A stretch of DNA of 64,000 nt, taken from NCBI GenBank assembly GCA_034508935.3, contig CM067443.1:100827786-100891785 (forward strand), written 5' to 3'. Positions within the stretch are counted from its first letter, which is position 1, and each line of letters begins with the position of its first letter. The position numbers were made by a program, and so were the translations under genes. A model generated the notes under the pieces. That model saw nothing but the letters and a program-made list of their open reading frames with translations, was not told the DNA's origin and searched no databases. Shown here piece after piece: positions 34,325 to 49,385 of this stretch. This stretch comes from Berghia stephanieae (Eukaryota > Mollusca > Gastropoda > Nudibranchia > Aeolidiidae).

Positions 34325-35511
34325 CAGTAGAATTACTTTAAACCGAAATTTTGGGGACCTTCTAAACCATTTCGGTTTAAAGACATTTTGGTTTAAAGCA
34401 AGTTCCCATTTTGCAATGTTTTTCAAGGGTAGTAACTAGCCTATTTAAGGAATTTGTTCATTTAATCGTATCATGGGTTTCCCGTTAAATGGAGTTGTTG
34501 AATAAATGCTGTCTTCGTAACCATTAATTGTTTTGTTGTTTTTTTGTGTTTTTTTTTTTGTGTGTGTTTTAAAAATATTTTTGGGGGTTTTCGTTTTCAA
34601 TTCAAAATTGTTGAAAGAGTTGAGTTTGGGATGTCGTGTATTTTACATATCTCTGTCTTGATCAACTTTTTTTTTTTCATAGACTTCACATAGTATTTTG
34701 ATTTTAAACGTGTAAGCACAGTGCTTTCTTTTAGACATCTTTTAGTAAAATGCAAAGCTTAAATAAGATCGAAAGTTCTTGTGCGATAATTGATAATGAA
34801 TGATGTGCAGCTACTCAGAGGTGAAGTGAAATGGAAATGAAAAGGCGTGTCAATGCTAAGCTGTCTACTACACATCTCTCTTTTGTTGAAAAGCCATTAG
34901 GTTCAAAGGCCTAATTACATAGAACCTCCCCCCCCCCCCCTCACACACCCATTTAAACAAAGTGGAAATGAAATGGCATGTCAATGGTAAGTTGTCTACC
35001 ATCCCCCCCCCCCCCCCCCTCCTTATCGTCGCATTGAAAATCCAGTCAGTTCCAAAGCATCAACACACGAGCGAGAACATCTCGCTTGCGTGATTCTACA
35101 CCCCAACTCCCCCTCTTTCCTCATTTTTTGCCTGCCAGTCAACCGCTGTCTTCCTTTCTCTGTGCGATTGTGGTGTGAATGCCCTGGGTGTTGGCCAAGC
35201 CCAAGTGCAGTGATTGAAGTGTTTGCCCCCCACCCCACCCATCACCCTCATCTTATACTTACGCTCTATTTAATATCGCCGGGCATTATTACGTGTGGCC
35301 ACCTTCCCGAATTTTTGAAGACAAATAGAGAGAGAAAAAGGGAAGGTGCTCTCAGGTTGTTTCGGTTTAAAGAAAGTCCTGCTTAGAAGTATTTCGGTTC
35401 ATCGTAAGAATTAATACAAAGATAATGAAGAAACTCGTACAATTTATTAAATTCTTTGCGGTTTAAGGTATTTTTCGGTTTAGCTTCTTTCGGTTTAAAG
35501 TAATTTTACTG
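34325..35511. mobile_element. pogo/Tigger-like non-autonomous DNA transposon, 1.19 kb
   Basis: The left end cagtagaattactttaaacc and the right end (reverse complement cagtaaaattactttaaacc) are inverted repeats with TA on both sides. The subterminal regions repeat the 'aaaccgaaa' word. The interior holds C-runs at 34928-34941 and 35004-35020, no transposase, and two related blocks (gtggaaatgaaatggcatgt / gtgaaatggaaatgaaaagg). Confidence 0.87.
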
Positions 35512-35962
35512 TAGTATGTTACACTTAGAGTGATGACTGATTGATTAGGTAATTAGGCCCAAGGAGACGTGAGATGGTGAAGAGCTCTCTGTGAAGTCTG
35601 AGAGTAGGACTGTGTGCTACTTGAGTTTTGAAGTGCACTTAGCGACAGTCAGTGGCCGTTGGAATTGGTGGAAAGCAGAGGAAAGGAAGAAGGTAGAATT
35701 GACCGTTGCATTGTTCCCACCCGCCTTGTGTCCTGAAGTAAGTGGAAGAGGGGGGGTGGTATGATGGTTCAGGAGGGGGGTTCGTGTGCTTTTTAAAATT
35801 TCCCTCAGTATTGCTTCACTTCACTACTGAATGGGGATTTTTTGCTAGTCCTACTATCCCCGTTGTATCTGAGTTCCACTGTAATTGAATTCACTGGACA
35901 TATATTATGATGAAGATTGAAAATAATAAAAAGTAGCATGAAGAAAATGTGTATGTAAAGTG
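35512..35962. other. region beyond the SKA1 3' end, nothing recognised
   Basis: G-rich short runs (35748-35755) only. SKA1 transcription should end here. Confidence 0.5.
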
Positions 35963-35968
35963 TTTATT
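35963..35968 (-). promoter_or_regulatory. SKA1: possible SKA1 poly(A) signal overlapping the stop codon
   Basis: On the minus strand the stop TAA runs directly into TAAATAAAC, so AATAAA overlaps the last base of the stop. If used, the 3' UTR would be about 20 bases, which is unusually short; a later signal is possible. Confidence 0.4.
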
Positions 35969-36122
35969 TAGTAAGAGTAGCAAGCATAACGGACATAACC
36001 GCACCCTCTTATCTCATGCATTAAACCACAATGTCGTAACATGGTCAAAATGTTTTGCATTGTCTTGTCCATTTTCAAGGAAGTGAAGTCCTCTATGTCT
36101 TTGTCAACAATAAAATGTATAC
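35968..36122 (-). CDS. SKA1: SKA1, last coding exon (end of winged-helix domain)
   Basis: After acceptor ttaatttcag (AG at 36124-36123) the exon adds GT to the G left by the 38804 donor (Gly). It reads IHFIVDKDIEDFTSLKMD, KTMQNILTMLRHCGLMHE and IRGCGYVRYACYSY, then stops at 35968. This matches the human SKA1 C-terminus (YFIVEADIKEFTTLKADKKF ... LRHCRRLSEVRGGGLTRYVI). The domain binds microtubules for the Ska complex at the outer kinetochore; the conserved arginines of the RGxG..RY loop are kept. The usual RGGG is RGCG here. The exact phase and sequence continuity with 38973-38804 make the assignment secure. Confidence 0.92.
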
Positions 36123-36244
36123 CTGAAATTAAAGCAGTTGAAATAAATCATAAAAGAACATTGTCAACTTTGTTTTCGATTTTCATTTCAGTGTGATCAC
36201 AAATCGATAAGATATTCTTTAATTATTCAAATTTATTCTAGATG

Positions 36245-36360
36245 CTTAAGTTTATATAGTGCAATCTCCACTAAACGTGCTTAAAGCACTTTACAAGGGG
36301 TCCCTAGCTAACAGCAACACTTAACATGTAGGACGACATATGATGTCTGTTACCATTAGG
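36245..36360 (-). mobile_element. tRNA-derived SINE (family S), tail part only
   Basis: Contains the reverse complement of tatatagtgcaatctcc, cactttacaaggggtccct and aacatgtaggac; truncated before the tRNA head. It lies in a SKA1 intron. Confidence 0.8.
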
Positions 36361-36629
36361 CAAGATTACAATTTTTTATGAAAGTGGTGGAACTACTATT
36401 TCCAGTATTTGTACATAAACTTTGTAACAGTTCTGTGGAAAACTGGATGCTGTAAATACACAAAAGGGAAGAAAAAACAAACATGTGTGTGATCTGAATG
36501 TACAGAAATTCAGTGTCTTTGAATTCAATAAACAGTAAAAGTTAGGATTATAGAGCTGTTCTGTGCAACACGCTTTCAATAAACGTATGGCTCAGCCAGC
36601 AAAGTTTGTTGTATCTGTTTGTGAACACG

Positions 36630-37075
36630 GCTGTACGACAAGGTACACATACTGTGATGAAGCCACCTGATCTCAATGTAAGGGACGCATACTGTGATGA
36701 AGCCATCTGATCTCAATGTAAGGGACACATGATGAAGCCACCTGATCTCATTGTAAGGGACACAAACTGTGATGAAGCCATCTGACCTCAATGTAAGGGA
36801 CGCATACTGTGATGAAGCCATCTGATCTCAATGTAAGGGACACAAACTGTAATGAAGCCACCTGATCTCAATGTAAGGGACACATACTGTGATGAAGCCA
36901 TCTGATCTCAATGTAAGGGACACAAACTGTGATGAAGCCACCTGATCTCAATGTAAGGGACACAAACTGTAATGAAGCCATCTGATCTCAATGTAAGGGA
37001 CACAAACTGTAATGAAGCCATCTGATCTCAATGTAAGGGACACAAACTGTAATGAAGCCATCTGATCTCAATGTT
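36630..37075. repeat. 40-bp minisatellite, about 11 copies
   Basis: gatgaagccatctgatctca plus atgtaagggacacaaactgt. Variants alternate ccacctg/ccatctg and gatgaag/aatgaag. Confidence 0.95.
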
Positions 37076-37229
37076 TGCGCATCCAGGTCTCGTAGAATGA
37101 TGAAGTTATCCATGCCTTTTTGTTGACAAAATAGTGAATATTATTCATTGCTGAAACTCATGCCACAACACATGCAGGAGAGCATGAAAGATGTGGGTAA
37201 GAGGAAGAAAGGATGGGGAAGGCGCTTGA

Positions 37230-37400
37230 CCAATGTCAGAGGTGGGACTCCCCACTCCCAGACCAATGTCAGAGGTGAGACTCCCCACCCCCAGACCAAT
37301 GTCAGAGGTGAGACTCCCCACCCCCAGACCAATGTCAGAGGTGAGACTCCCCACCCCCAGACCAATGTCAGAGGTGAGACTCCCCACCCCCAGACTAATG
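37230..37400. repeat. 33-bp minisatellite, 5 copies
   Basis: gaccaatgtcagaggtgaga plus ctccccaccccca. Because 33 is divisible by 3, all frames stay open across it, which explains the repetitive open frames here. Confidence 0.95.
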
Positions 37401-37904
37401 TCAATGTCAATGCAATGACCTAAAAGTTTTGCAAGTAATGTATAACCCGTAATGAGAAATAGACGTATTACAATTTACCTGGATTTTACTAAAATTTGCC
37501 TCATCAGTAATTACTCTCGCCTAATGATTTTATTTTAATGTTATATTTTGTAGTTTTATACCCAAGCATGGTTTCTACTAACATACAGTTTCCTCAAACT
37601 CATTCGAATGGCCCAAATATTATCTTTATTATTCTTTGTTATCATATTCCATCCCTTCCTCTGACACATTTTTACCTCAAACTATGGTCATCCAGCGAAC
37701 TTTAAATAATTCGTTAATTAAAGGGGTTTTTAAGAAATGTGCCTGGTGATTTCGACCACTGATGACTTATTGTGATATTGACAGCTACTTATGTTAGTAT
37801 CGTGTGCATCTATCAACACGGAATGTGTGTGTGTGTAAGCAATAAAATACATACACAGACACATCTCTGGAAATTATTATCGCTTCGCCTTTAATGTCAC
37901 ACAC
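37401..37904. other. SKA1 intron, nothing recognised
   Basis: AT-rich, with a short (GT)n near 37826. Confidence 0.5.
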
Positions 37905-38320
37905 CATGATTTGATATTAACGGTTGACTATGATGGTAAATGACACCATGATTTGATATTAACGGTTGGCTATGATGGTAAATGACACCATGATTTGATA
38001 TTAACGGTTGGCTATGATGGTAAATGACACCATGATTTGATATTAACGGTTGACTATGATGGTAAATGACACCATGATTTGATATTAACGGTTGACTATG
38101 ACGGTAAATGACACCATAATTTGATATTAACGGTTGGCGATGACGGTAAATGACACCATGATTTGATATTAACAATTGACTATGATGGTAAATGACACCA
38201 TGATTTGATATTAACGGTTGACTATGATGGTAAATGACACCATGATTTGATATTTACGGTTGGCTATGATGATAAATGACACCATGATTTGATATTAACG
38301 GTTGGCTATGACAGTAAATG
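37905..38320. repeat. 42-bp minisatellite, about 10 copies
   Basis: caccatgatttgatattaac plus ggttgactatgatggtaaatga. Period 42 keeps one minus frame open throughout (ISNHGVIYHHSQPL). Confidence 0.95.
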
Positions 38321-38803
38321 AACTGCAATACAACAACCCCCCCCCCCCCCTAAACACATAAACACACACACACGCACAAATCTCTTGTAACATATCAATC
38401 AAGTAAATAATAATGGGGTTCTCTTAATTCATCCCCAAGCGGAAATCTGTATCAGTTTATTCCAAAGGAAGACTGGAATAACCCAGGAGTCAGCCATAGC
38501 ACAGCGCCACAGTTTGAGCCAGGGAGAGGAGACTTGCCGAAGACCACATAACACGGTGGATATTCAACCTAGGTATCTTTCGGGTACGAAGCAAAGACCA
38601 CACTGCCCCCGCTCCCCATCAAATGTCATGAAAGGTGCGGTTTCCCCAACAGTTTTTTTTTTGCATGTCCCAAGGAGTTTGAGGAAACCGTGCTGGAGTT
38701 TATATACAGTTTAATTCCCTAAATAGGGAGGAAAAAGTATTATTATTTTCCAATATGGCAAGAAATGTTTTTTTAAAAACTGAAACATCTAATTCATCAA
38801 AAC
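38321..38803. other. SKA1 intron; C-run, otherwise nothing recognised
   Basis: C-run at 38337-38350 and a short CA tract. The minus frame continues open past the donor at 38803 to 38700, but that extension does not resemble SKA1 and is intronic. Confidence 0.6.
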
Positions 38804-38973
38804 CTTTTGTGTCTTTGTTTTCCTGTAATCTGTATGATTCACATCGTTTCCGGTTACGGTCATCCATGCCTTTCTTCTTTTGCCTCAGGACTTTGTACTT
38901 CTCCACATAAACCCCATTCAATTTCTCTATCAGAGAATTAACCTTGTCAAATTGAAGTCTGCCTTTCATGTAT
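38804..38973 (-). CDS. SKA1: SKA1, exon encoding the first half of the winged-helix domain
   Basis: The acceptor tttgttttccag (AG at 38975-38974) is followed by A, completing a Lys codon. The exon then reads YMKGRLQFDKVNSLIEKLNG, VYVEKYKVLRQKKKGMDD and RNRKRCESYRLQENKDTK. Human SKA1 has YMKSRLTYNQINDVIKEINK ... SKYKILHQPKKSM ... ETKDTKG at this point. The donor is weak (AAAAG|GTTTTG), and the frame stays open for 34 more codons, so a naive prediction would miss the splice and truncate the protein. The G at the donor plus GT from the next exon gives Gly of DTKG, as in human. Confidence 0.93.
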
Positions 38974-39600
38974 CTGGAAAACAAAGGATGGTACAGGCAG
39001 GTATTTTGTCCTTTTTCGTTAAAAAATTTTGGATTGCAAAGTCATGAATTATGTTTCTCCTACTTCCAAGTAAACTAAAATGGTAAACCGCGCAGGAACA
39101 GGTATCAAATTCAATTTAAAAAATGTTTTAATTTTGTATTATGTTTTTCATAATATTCAGGATTGCATGAAGGTCGCCATGACCACACACTTAAACATAC
39201 GATATAAATCAAAGACGCGTGACACTTGTTTTATTATGGTCTACAACACACACTTTTCAGTCTCATCCAAAGGGACATGCTCTTCAAAAAACAAGCATTT
39301 ACATCATTATCTTATACAAAATGACTCGATGATGCTGATGATTGTGAACCTACAATAATGTCATTAATATTGCTCTCTTAAAAAGACATTTTATTTTATT
39401 TAGGTTGAATTCAAAAGAGGGCAAAAAAGTTTAAGCGTTCTAATGAGGTGACTTGCGTTCTGATCAACCAATAAAAATAATTCTGTCATGGATATATCAT
39501 TCCAATTAAACAATGTTCGAATTACTCGCTTTGATTGTATATATATACTACAAAATGTTTATGTTAACTGATTTGCTCTTAGCAATTGAATTATACTCAC
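38974..39600. other. SKA1 intron, nothing recognised
   Basis: AT-rich intron of about 0.6 kb with no shared repeat. Confidence 0.6.
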
Positions 39601-39729
39601 TTTGGAATACTTTCATACTGATCAGTTGTTAAAAGTCTCAAGTATTCACAGTCTGTGAGGTAGGAGATGGTTGGTGGGGCATCAAGTTGCACATCTTTTT
39701 TTACTTCAATTTCTGCTGGTTTTGTTGAT
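39601..39729 (-). CDS. SKA1: SKA1, linker exon before the winged-helix domain
   Basis: Acceptor ccacatttgtag (AG at 39731-39730) and donor CCAAA|GTGAGT (39600). The exon reads STKPAEIEVKKDVQLDAPPT, then ISYLTDCEYLRLLTTDQYES and IPK. It corresponds to the human linker ending PFITCNEFNGVPSYMKSR: the I-x-x-L/C-x-x-E-[FY] pattern and the position directly before YMK.R are kept. Incoming phase requires two bases from an earlier exon, while the start exon at 53950 ends in phase 0, so at least one exon is missing between them. It is assigned mainly by its junction with 38973. Confidence 0.85.
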
Positions 39730-40029
39730 CTACAAATGTGGAGGAAGAAAAAAACTGAATAATCACAAAAATATTTCAACCCATGGCATCCCACGTTTAA
39801 CTGCACAATCATATGCCAAAGTAACTTCAGGTTGATATGATTAAAATAAAAACCTCAAAACAGCTTAACCAAAACACAAGATAAACAAAAAACCGCATTT
39901 ATTAGATGTTCTCATTTTTTTTCTTCTCTAATTGTAAGCAAACTCTTGCAAATCCAAATGCTTTAAGTCTACAAATTATGGCTAATCTGACAAGAAATGC
40001 TTTCAAGATCAGTGGGGGGTTTTTGTTTG
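39730..40029. other. SKA1 large intron, first 300 bases, nothing recognised
   Basis: AT-rich. No exon that fits the missing SKA1 coiled-coil end was found here. Confidence 0.5.
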
Positions 40030-40555
40030 TTTGTTTTTAAGGATTTTACGCGCTTGCAACACATTTAGGTTATATCAGCGCCAGTAAAATGGAAGAAAAT
40101 GGGATAGTAAAAAGTTCTAGAATTACAATTAAAGCACCCAAGAAAAAGTAAGACATAGGGAAACTGGGAACAAATAGGGATCAGATGTAGATTCCAAGAA
40201 CATACCACCAATGTACTTAGTTTGAGATCACCTATGCCTATACGTCTCATCCGGACACAAGCACAAAATCCAACAAAGAGGAATACACTCAAATGCTTAC
40301 ATTATACATTCAAAATAACAAATATAATAATACATAACAGAGAGATGATTTACAAGGAAAAAAATATCTCCCAAAACAATAACTATGCATTTGACTGTTT
40401 CCCTCCCAACTCGGACTCCAGCCAGGGCCAGGACAAAACCAAGTAATCTCATTCCAAGACAAAGACAGAAAGCATATTGGAAAACAGGTAAAAGAGGATA
40501 GAAGACACAGGATGTACCCCCCTGCCCACTATGGGAGGTCAGGAACCCCACCATT
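40030..40555 (-). repeat. interspersed repeat 'family A', near full-length copy
   Basis: acgcgcttgcaacacattta, cagcgccagtaaaa, gaccaggacaaaacca-type words and the terminal cccactatgggaggtcagga are as in 32655-33180. Confidence 0.85.
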
Positions 40556-40770
40556 CAGTGGGGTGAGATGGCCAAGCGCCCTTATACCCGAGAGACCAGA
40601 GTTTGAGCCTCGCTTTGGCACCTCAATTTTTCCTTGAGCAAGAAACTCAGCTTTAGATTATCTCGGACATTTGTTGAGATAGAAAAATAGATTCTATGGG
40701 AAAATAATTGCCCTTATGGTGAATGAAGGGAATGGAATTCATTATTTATAGCCGTCGAAAGGTTTTAAAA
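40556..40770 (+). mobile_element. tRNA-derived SINE (second type), probable
   Basis: The head gtgagatggccaagcgcc is tRNA-Ser/Leu-like and is followed by gtttgagcctc (B-box-like). The body (ttccttgagcaagaaactc) differs from family S. It directly abuts the family A copy on its left. Confidence 0.5.
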
Positions 40771-40794
40771 ATAAAAGTGATTCTCATGACCTGA

Positions 40795-42022
40795 ATGTCA
40801 TACAATACACACATCTCAGATTGAACTATCAATGATGTCATACAATTAACTACACACATCTCAGATTGAACTATCAATGATGTCATACAATACACACATC
40901 TCAGATTGAACTATCAATGATGTCATACAATTAACTACACACATCTCAGATTGAACTATCAATGATGTCATACAATACACACATCTCAGATTGAACTATC
41001 AATGATGTCATACAATTAACTACACACATCTCAGATTGAACTATCAATGATGTCACACAATACACACATCTCAGATTGAACTATCAATGATGTCATACAA
41101 TTAACTACACACATCTCAGATTGAACTATCAATGATGTCATACAAAACACACATCTCAGATTGAACTATCAATGATGTCATACATATACACACATCTCAG
41201 ATTGAACTATCAATGATGTCATCCAATTAACTACTCACATCTCAGATTGAACTATCAATGATGTCATCCAATTAACTACACACATCTCAGATTGATGTCA
41301 TCCAATTAACTACACACATCTCAGATTGAACTATCAATGATGTCATACAATACACACATCTCAGATTGAACTATCAATGATGTCATACAATACACACATC
41401 TCAGATTGAACTATCAATGATGTCATACAATTAACTACACACATCTCAGATTGAACTATCAATGATGTCATACAATACACACATCTCAGATTGAACTATC
41501 AATGATGTCATACAATACACACATCTCAGATTGAACTATCAATGATGTCATCCAATTAACTACACACATCTCAGATTGAACTATCAATGATGTCATACAA
41601 TACACACATCTCAGATTGAACTATCAATGATGTCATACAATTAACTACACACATCTCAGATTGAACTATCAATGATGTCATACAATACACACATCTCAGA
41701 TTGAACTATCAATGATGTCATACAATACACACATCGCAGATTGAACTATCAATGATGTCATACAATACACACATCTCAGATTGAACTATCAATGATGTCA
41801 TCCAATTAACTACACACATCTCAGATTGAACTATCAATGATGTCATACAATACACACATCTCAGATTGAACTATCAATGATGTCATACAATTAACTACAC
41901 ACATCTCAGATTGAACTATCAATGATGTCATACAATACACACATCTCAGATTGAACTATCAATGATGTCATACAATACACACATCTCAGATTGAACTATC
42001 AATGATGTCATACAATACACAC
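40795..42022. repeat. 40/47-bp minisatellite, about 28 copies
   Basis: cacacatctcagattgaact plus atcaatgatgtcatacaa, with or without an extra ttaacta (7 bp). The two length variants alternate in a partly regular pattern along the array, which suggests duplication of multi-unit blocks. Confidence 0.96.
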
Positions 42023-42439
42023 AATAAGGCTGACATTTGATATTTGGGAGGGGAAAAAATGTCAATAAGTTGTCTTAACGGTGTATACGGTATGGGCTTT
42101 TTCATGCAATAACTAAGCATTTTTAAAGAGATTATAAGTAGATATGATTATGAAAAAAGTTTATCGGAGTAACCTAACACACATATACTTGTGTGTGTGT
42201 GAAATGGATGGCACAGCCGTTTACTGCTTTCACTTTAGTTCGACAGGTAAATTTTGCCGGACGCTAGTTCATAACAGATGACGAGTCACGGCCTGTGCCG
42301 AAAGGGAGACTGAGCAATTTTTCCTATTTTGACGATTTTTTTCTCAAGTTCAAAGTGGCGTAGTAAAGATGCTATTAGATGTTGCATTAAGATATTTTAG
42401 AGTCATAACTAGTGATCTACATACTTTTATTTGATATAA
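42023..42439. other. SKA1 intron, nothing recognised
   Basis: Some GC-richer sequence at 42225-42310; no gene recognised. Confidence 0.5.
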
Positions 42440-44196
<1,757 letters not shown>

Positions 44197-44394
44197 GTGC
44201 TGCAACAAAAAAAAAAAAGGACGCCTACCAGATAGCTAATACTATTTAAAATGGAAATTTGTTGAAAATGGTCTGCTTATTGAACAACCGAAGCATCGTG
44301 GATAACAGAAATGATCATTGTGAATCAGTTGAAACACGTGATATCGATGTAATACTAATACTAGTAATAATCATAAAATATCAGTGTATTTATC

Positions 44395-46002
<1,608 letters not shown>

Positions 46003-46068
46003 AGTGTGTGTGTGTACTACTACTACTACTACTACTATTACTACTACTACTACTACTATTACTGCGCT

Positions 46069-46105
<37 letters not shown>

Positions 46106-46110
46106 CCACC

Positions 46111-46800
46111 ATAAAACAACAATAACGTTATCATCACAATTGGACTCGTGTTCTTATGTCTCTGGAGTTTGCCTGAATACGGGACTATTTTGTTAGCCAA
46201 CAAAGAATCAGACAAGATGTGTTTACACATTCATTGTGCAGAAACCGGTCATTACAAATCATTGAAATAAATGCTATATTAAAAGTAGATTATTACTCTT
46301 ATATTTACTACCATGTGTTAGGGTACCAAAACTCAGATAACATCAATTTGAATTTTTTAAACAATTAAAAATATTTTTTAGGTTAATTTAAATAGAAAAA
46401 TATACATTTTTCAAGAGAGAATAAAGTATACTCACCATTTCTTGATATCAATGAAAATAATTGTGTCTTAAAGATGAAAATGTGGCCGTTATATCCATAT
46501 AAAATAGAAAAATATAGAAGAAGTGTATGGTCAGCAATTGCAGTGTAAAAATGTCGATTTTACGAAATCTGTCCTATAGCCTGACTGACAATGAAATCCA
46601 AGCGGTGCATTCTACCAGCAGGGATAAATATAGGCCAGTTTTTACGTTCTGGACATCTGTTATGACGTAACCACACGGTGGTCTCCCTGTCATCGACTGT
46701 GGGTCGTTCCCATTGGGGGTGAGGTGGTAGTAAACTAAAGTGAAAGATTTCTAGTGTAATAAATGGCTGTGATGGATGGATTGATTTATTTTTTAATAGA
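46111..46800. other. SKA1 large intron, nothing firmly recognised
   Basis: A donor-like GTGAGT on the minus strand at 46436 follows a short open stretch, but its phase and sequence do not fit SKA1. The rest is unassigned. Confidence 0.45.
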
Positions 46801-46909
46801 TAGATATATATATAAATAGATAGATAGATACAGACAGAGGGAGAGAGATAGATAAAATACATAGATAGATAGACAGATAGAGAGAGGGATAGATAGATAG
46901 ATTATAGAT

Positions 46910-47005
<96 letters not shown>
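46801..47005. repeat. (GATA)n microsatellite
   Basis: GATA tetranucleotides, nearly pure at 46908-47003. It adjoins a minisatellite that also contains atagatag. Confidence 0.97.
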
Positions 47006-47059
47006 ATGGTGGATAAATAAATGGATAAATAGATAGATGTGCAGATAGCCGTATTAAAA

Positions 47060-49385
47060 TACACGTTTCCGGATAGACGTATAGATAGTACACGTTTCCA
47101 GATAGACGTATAGATAGTACACATTTCCAGATAGACGTATAGATAGTACACATTTCCAGATAGACGTATAGACAGTACACGTTTCCAGATAGACATATAG
47201 ATAGTACACGTTTCCAGATAGATGTATAGATAGTACACGTTTCCAGATAGACGTATAGATAGTACACGTTTCCAGATAGACGTATAGATAGTACACATTT
47301 CCAGATAGACATATAGATAATACACATTTCCAGATAGACGTATAGATAGTACACATTTCCAGATAGACATATAGATAGTACACATTTCCAGATAGACATA
47401 TAGATAGTACACATTTCCAGATAGACGTATAGATAGTACACGTTTCCAGATAGACGTACAGATAGTACACGTTTCCAGATAGACATATAGCTAGTACACG
47501 TTTCCAGATAGACGTATAGATAGTACACGTTTCCAGATAGACGTATAGATAGTACACATTTCCAGATAGACGTATAGATAGTACCATTTCAGATAGACTT
47601 AGATAGTACACATTTCCAGATAGACATATAGATATACACATTTCCAGATAGACTATAGATAGTACACATTTCCAGATAGACTATAGATAGTACACATTTC
47701 CAGATAGACTATAGATAGTACACATTTCCAGATAGACTATAGATAGTACACGTTTCCAGATAGAGTATAGATAGTACACTTTCCAGATAGACTATAGATA
47801 GTACACGTTTCCAGATAGACATATAGATAGTAACACGTTTCCAGATAGACGTATAGATAGTACACTTTCCAGATAGACGTATAGATAGTACACTTTTCCA
47901 GATAGACGTATAGATAGTACACGTTTCCAGATAGACGTATAGATAGTACACATTTCCAGATAGACATATAGATAGTACACATTTCCAGATAGACGTATAG
48001 ATAGTACACTTTCCAGATAGACGTATAGATAGTACACATTTCCAGATAGACATATAGATATACATTTCCAGATAGACGTATAGATGTACACATTTCCAGA
48101 TAGACTATAGATAGTAACATTTCCAGATAGACATATAGATAGTACACATTTCCGATAGACGTATAGATAGTACACGTTTCCAGATAGACGTAAGATAGTA
48201 CACGTTTCCAGATAGACATATAGTAGAAGTTCAGATAGACTATATAGTACATTTCCAGATAGATATAGATAGTACACATTTCCAATGATGTAGTAACTTG
48301 ATAGATTAGTAACACATTTCCAGATAGACATATAGATATACACATTTCCAGATAGACGTATAGATAGTACACATTTCCAGATAGACATATAGATAGTACA
48401 CATTCAGATAGAATATAGATAGTACACATTTCCGATAGACGTATAGATAGTACACGTTTCCAGATAGACGTAAGATAGTACCGTTTCCAGATAGACATAT
48501 AGATAGTACACGTTTACACGTTCAGATAGACGTATAGATAGTACACATTTCCAGATAGACGTATAGATAGTACACATTTCCAGATAGACGTATAGATAGT
48601 ACACGTTTCCAGATAGACGTATAGATAGTACACATTTCCAGATAGACATATAGATAGTACACATTTCCAGATAGACTATAGATAGTACACATTTCCAGAT
48701 AGACGTATAGATAGTACAACATTTCCAGATAGACGATATATAGATAGTAACAAGTTCCAGATAGACGATATAGATAGTACACATTTCCAGATAGACTATA
48801 GATAGTACACTTTCCAGATAGAATATAGATAGTACACGTTTCCAGATAGACAATTTTCCATAGCATAGATAGTACACGTTTCCAGATAGACGTATAGATA
48901 GTACACGTTTCCAGATAGACATATAGATAGTACACGTTTCCAGATAGACATATAGATAGTACACATTTCCAGATTGACATATAGATAGTACACGTTTCCA
49001 GTGATATAGATAGTACGTTAGTAGCTTTGATAGTACACATTTCCAGATAGACGTATAGATAGTACACATTTCCAGATAGACGTATAGATAGTACACATTC
49101 AGATAGACATATAGATAGTACACTTTCCAGATAGACGTATAGATGTATTCAAACTATAGATAGTCACATTCCAGATAGACTATAGATAGTACACTTTCCA
49201 GATAGATGTAACATTAGATATGTAGCATGTTTCCAGATAGACATATAGATAGTACACGTTTCCAGATAGACGTATAGATAGTACACTTTCCAGATAGACA
49301 TTAGATAGTACACTTTCCAGATAGACTATAGATAGTACACGTTTCCAGATAGACTATAGATAGTAACATTTCCAGATGACATTTC
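47060..49385. repeat. 29-bp minisatellite, about 80 copies
   Basis: cgtatagatagtacacgttt plus ccagataga; period 29. Variants are cgtata/catata and acacgt/acacat. The left 500 bases are regular. From about 47580 onward there are many 1-3 base losses, and the units dissolve into unrecognisable sequence by 49400. Confidence 0.95.

Noticed and set aside
37141-37423. Open frames on both strands with repeated TLVWGWGVSPL or NVRGETPHPQ
   Set aside because: A 33-bp minisatellite keeps all frames open because the unit length is divisible by 3.
40795-42022. CRISPR-like array
   Set aside because: The units are directly adjacent with no variable spacers, and the DNA is from an animal genome. The same applies to the 24-, 29-, 37- and ~103-bp arrays.
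46436-46466. Missing SKA1 middle exon (minus strand, ending at a GTGAGT donor)
   Set aside because: Length leaves the wrong phase for the 39729 exon, and the peptide (TQLFSLISRN) has no SKA1 resemblance.
46902-49123. Open frames of 180-250 codons with a YLYVYLETCTIYTSIWK-type repeat
   Set aside because: These are read-through of the 29-bp minisatellite, where all three frames look alike. No start context, splice sites or family.
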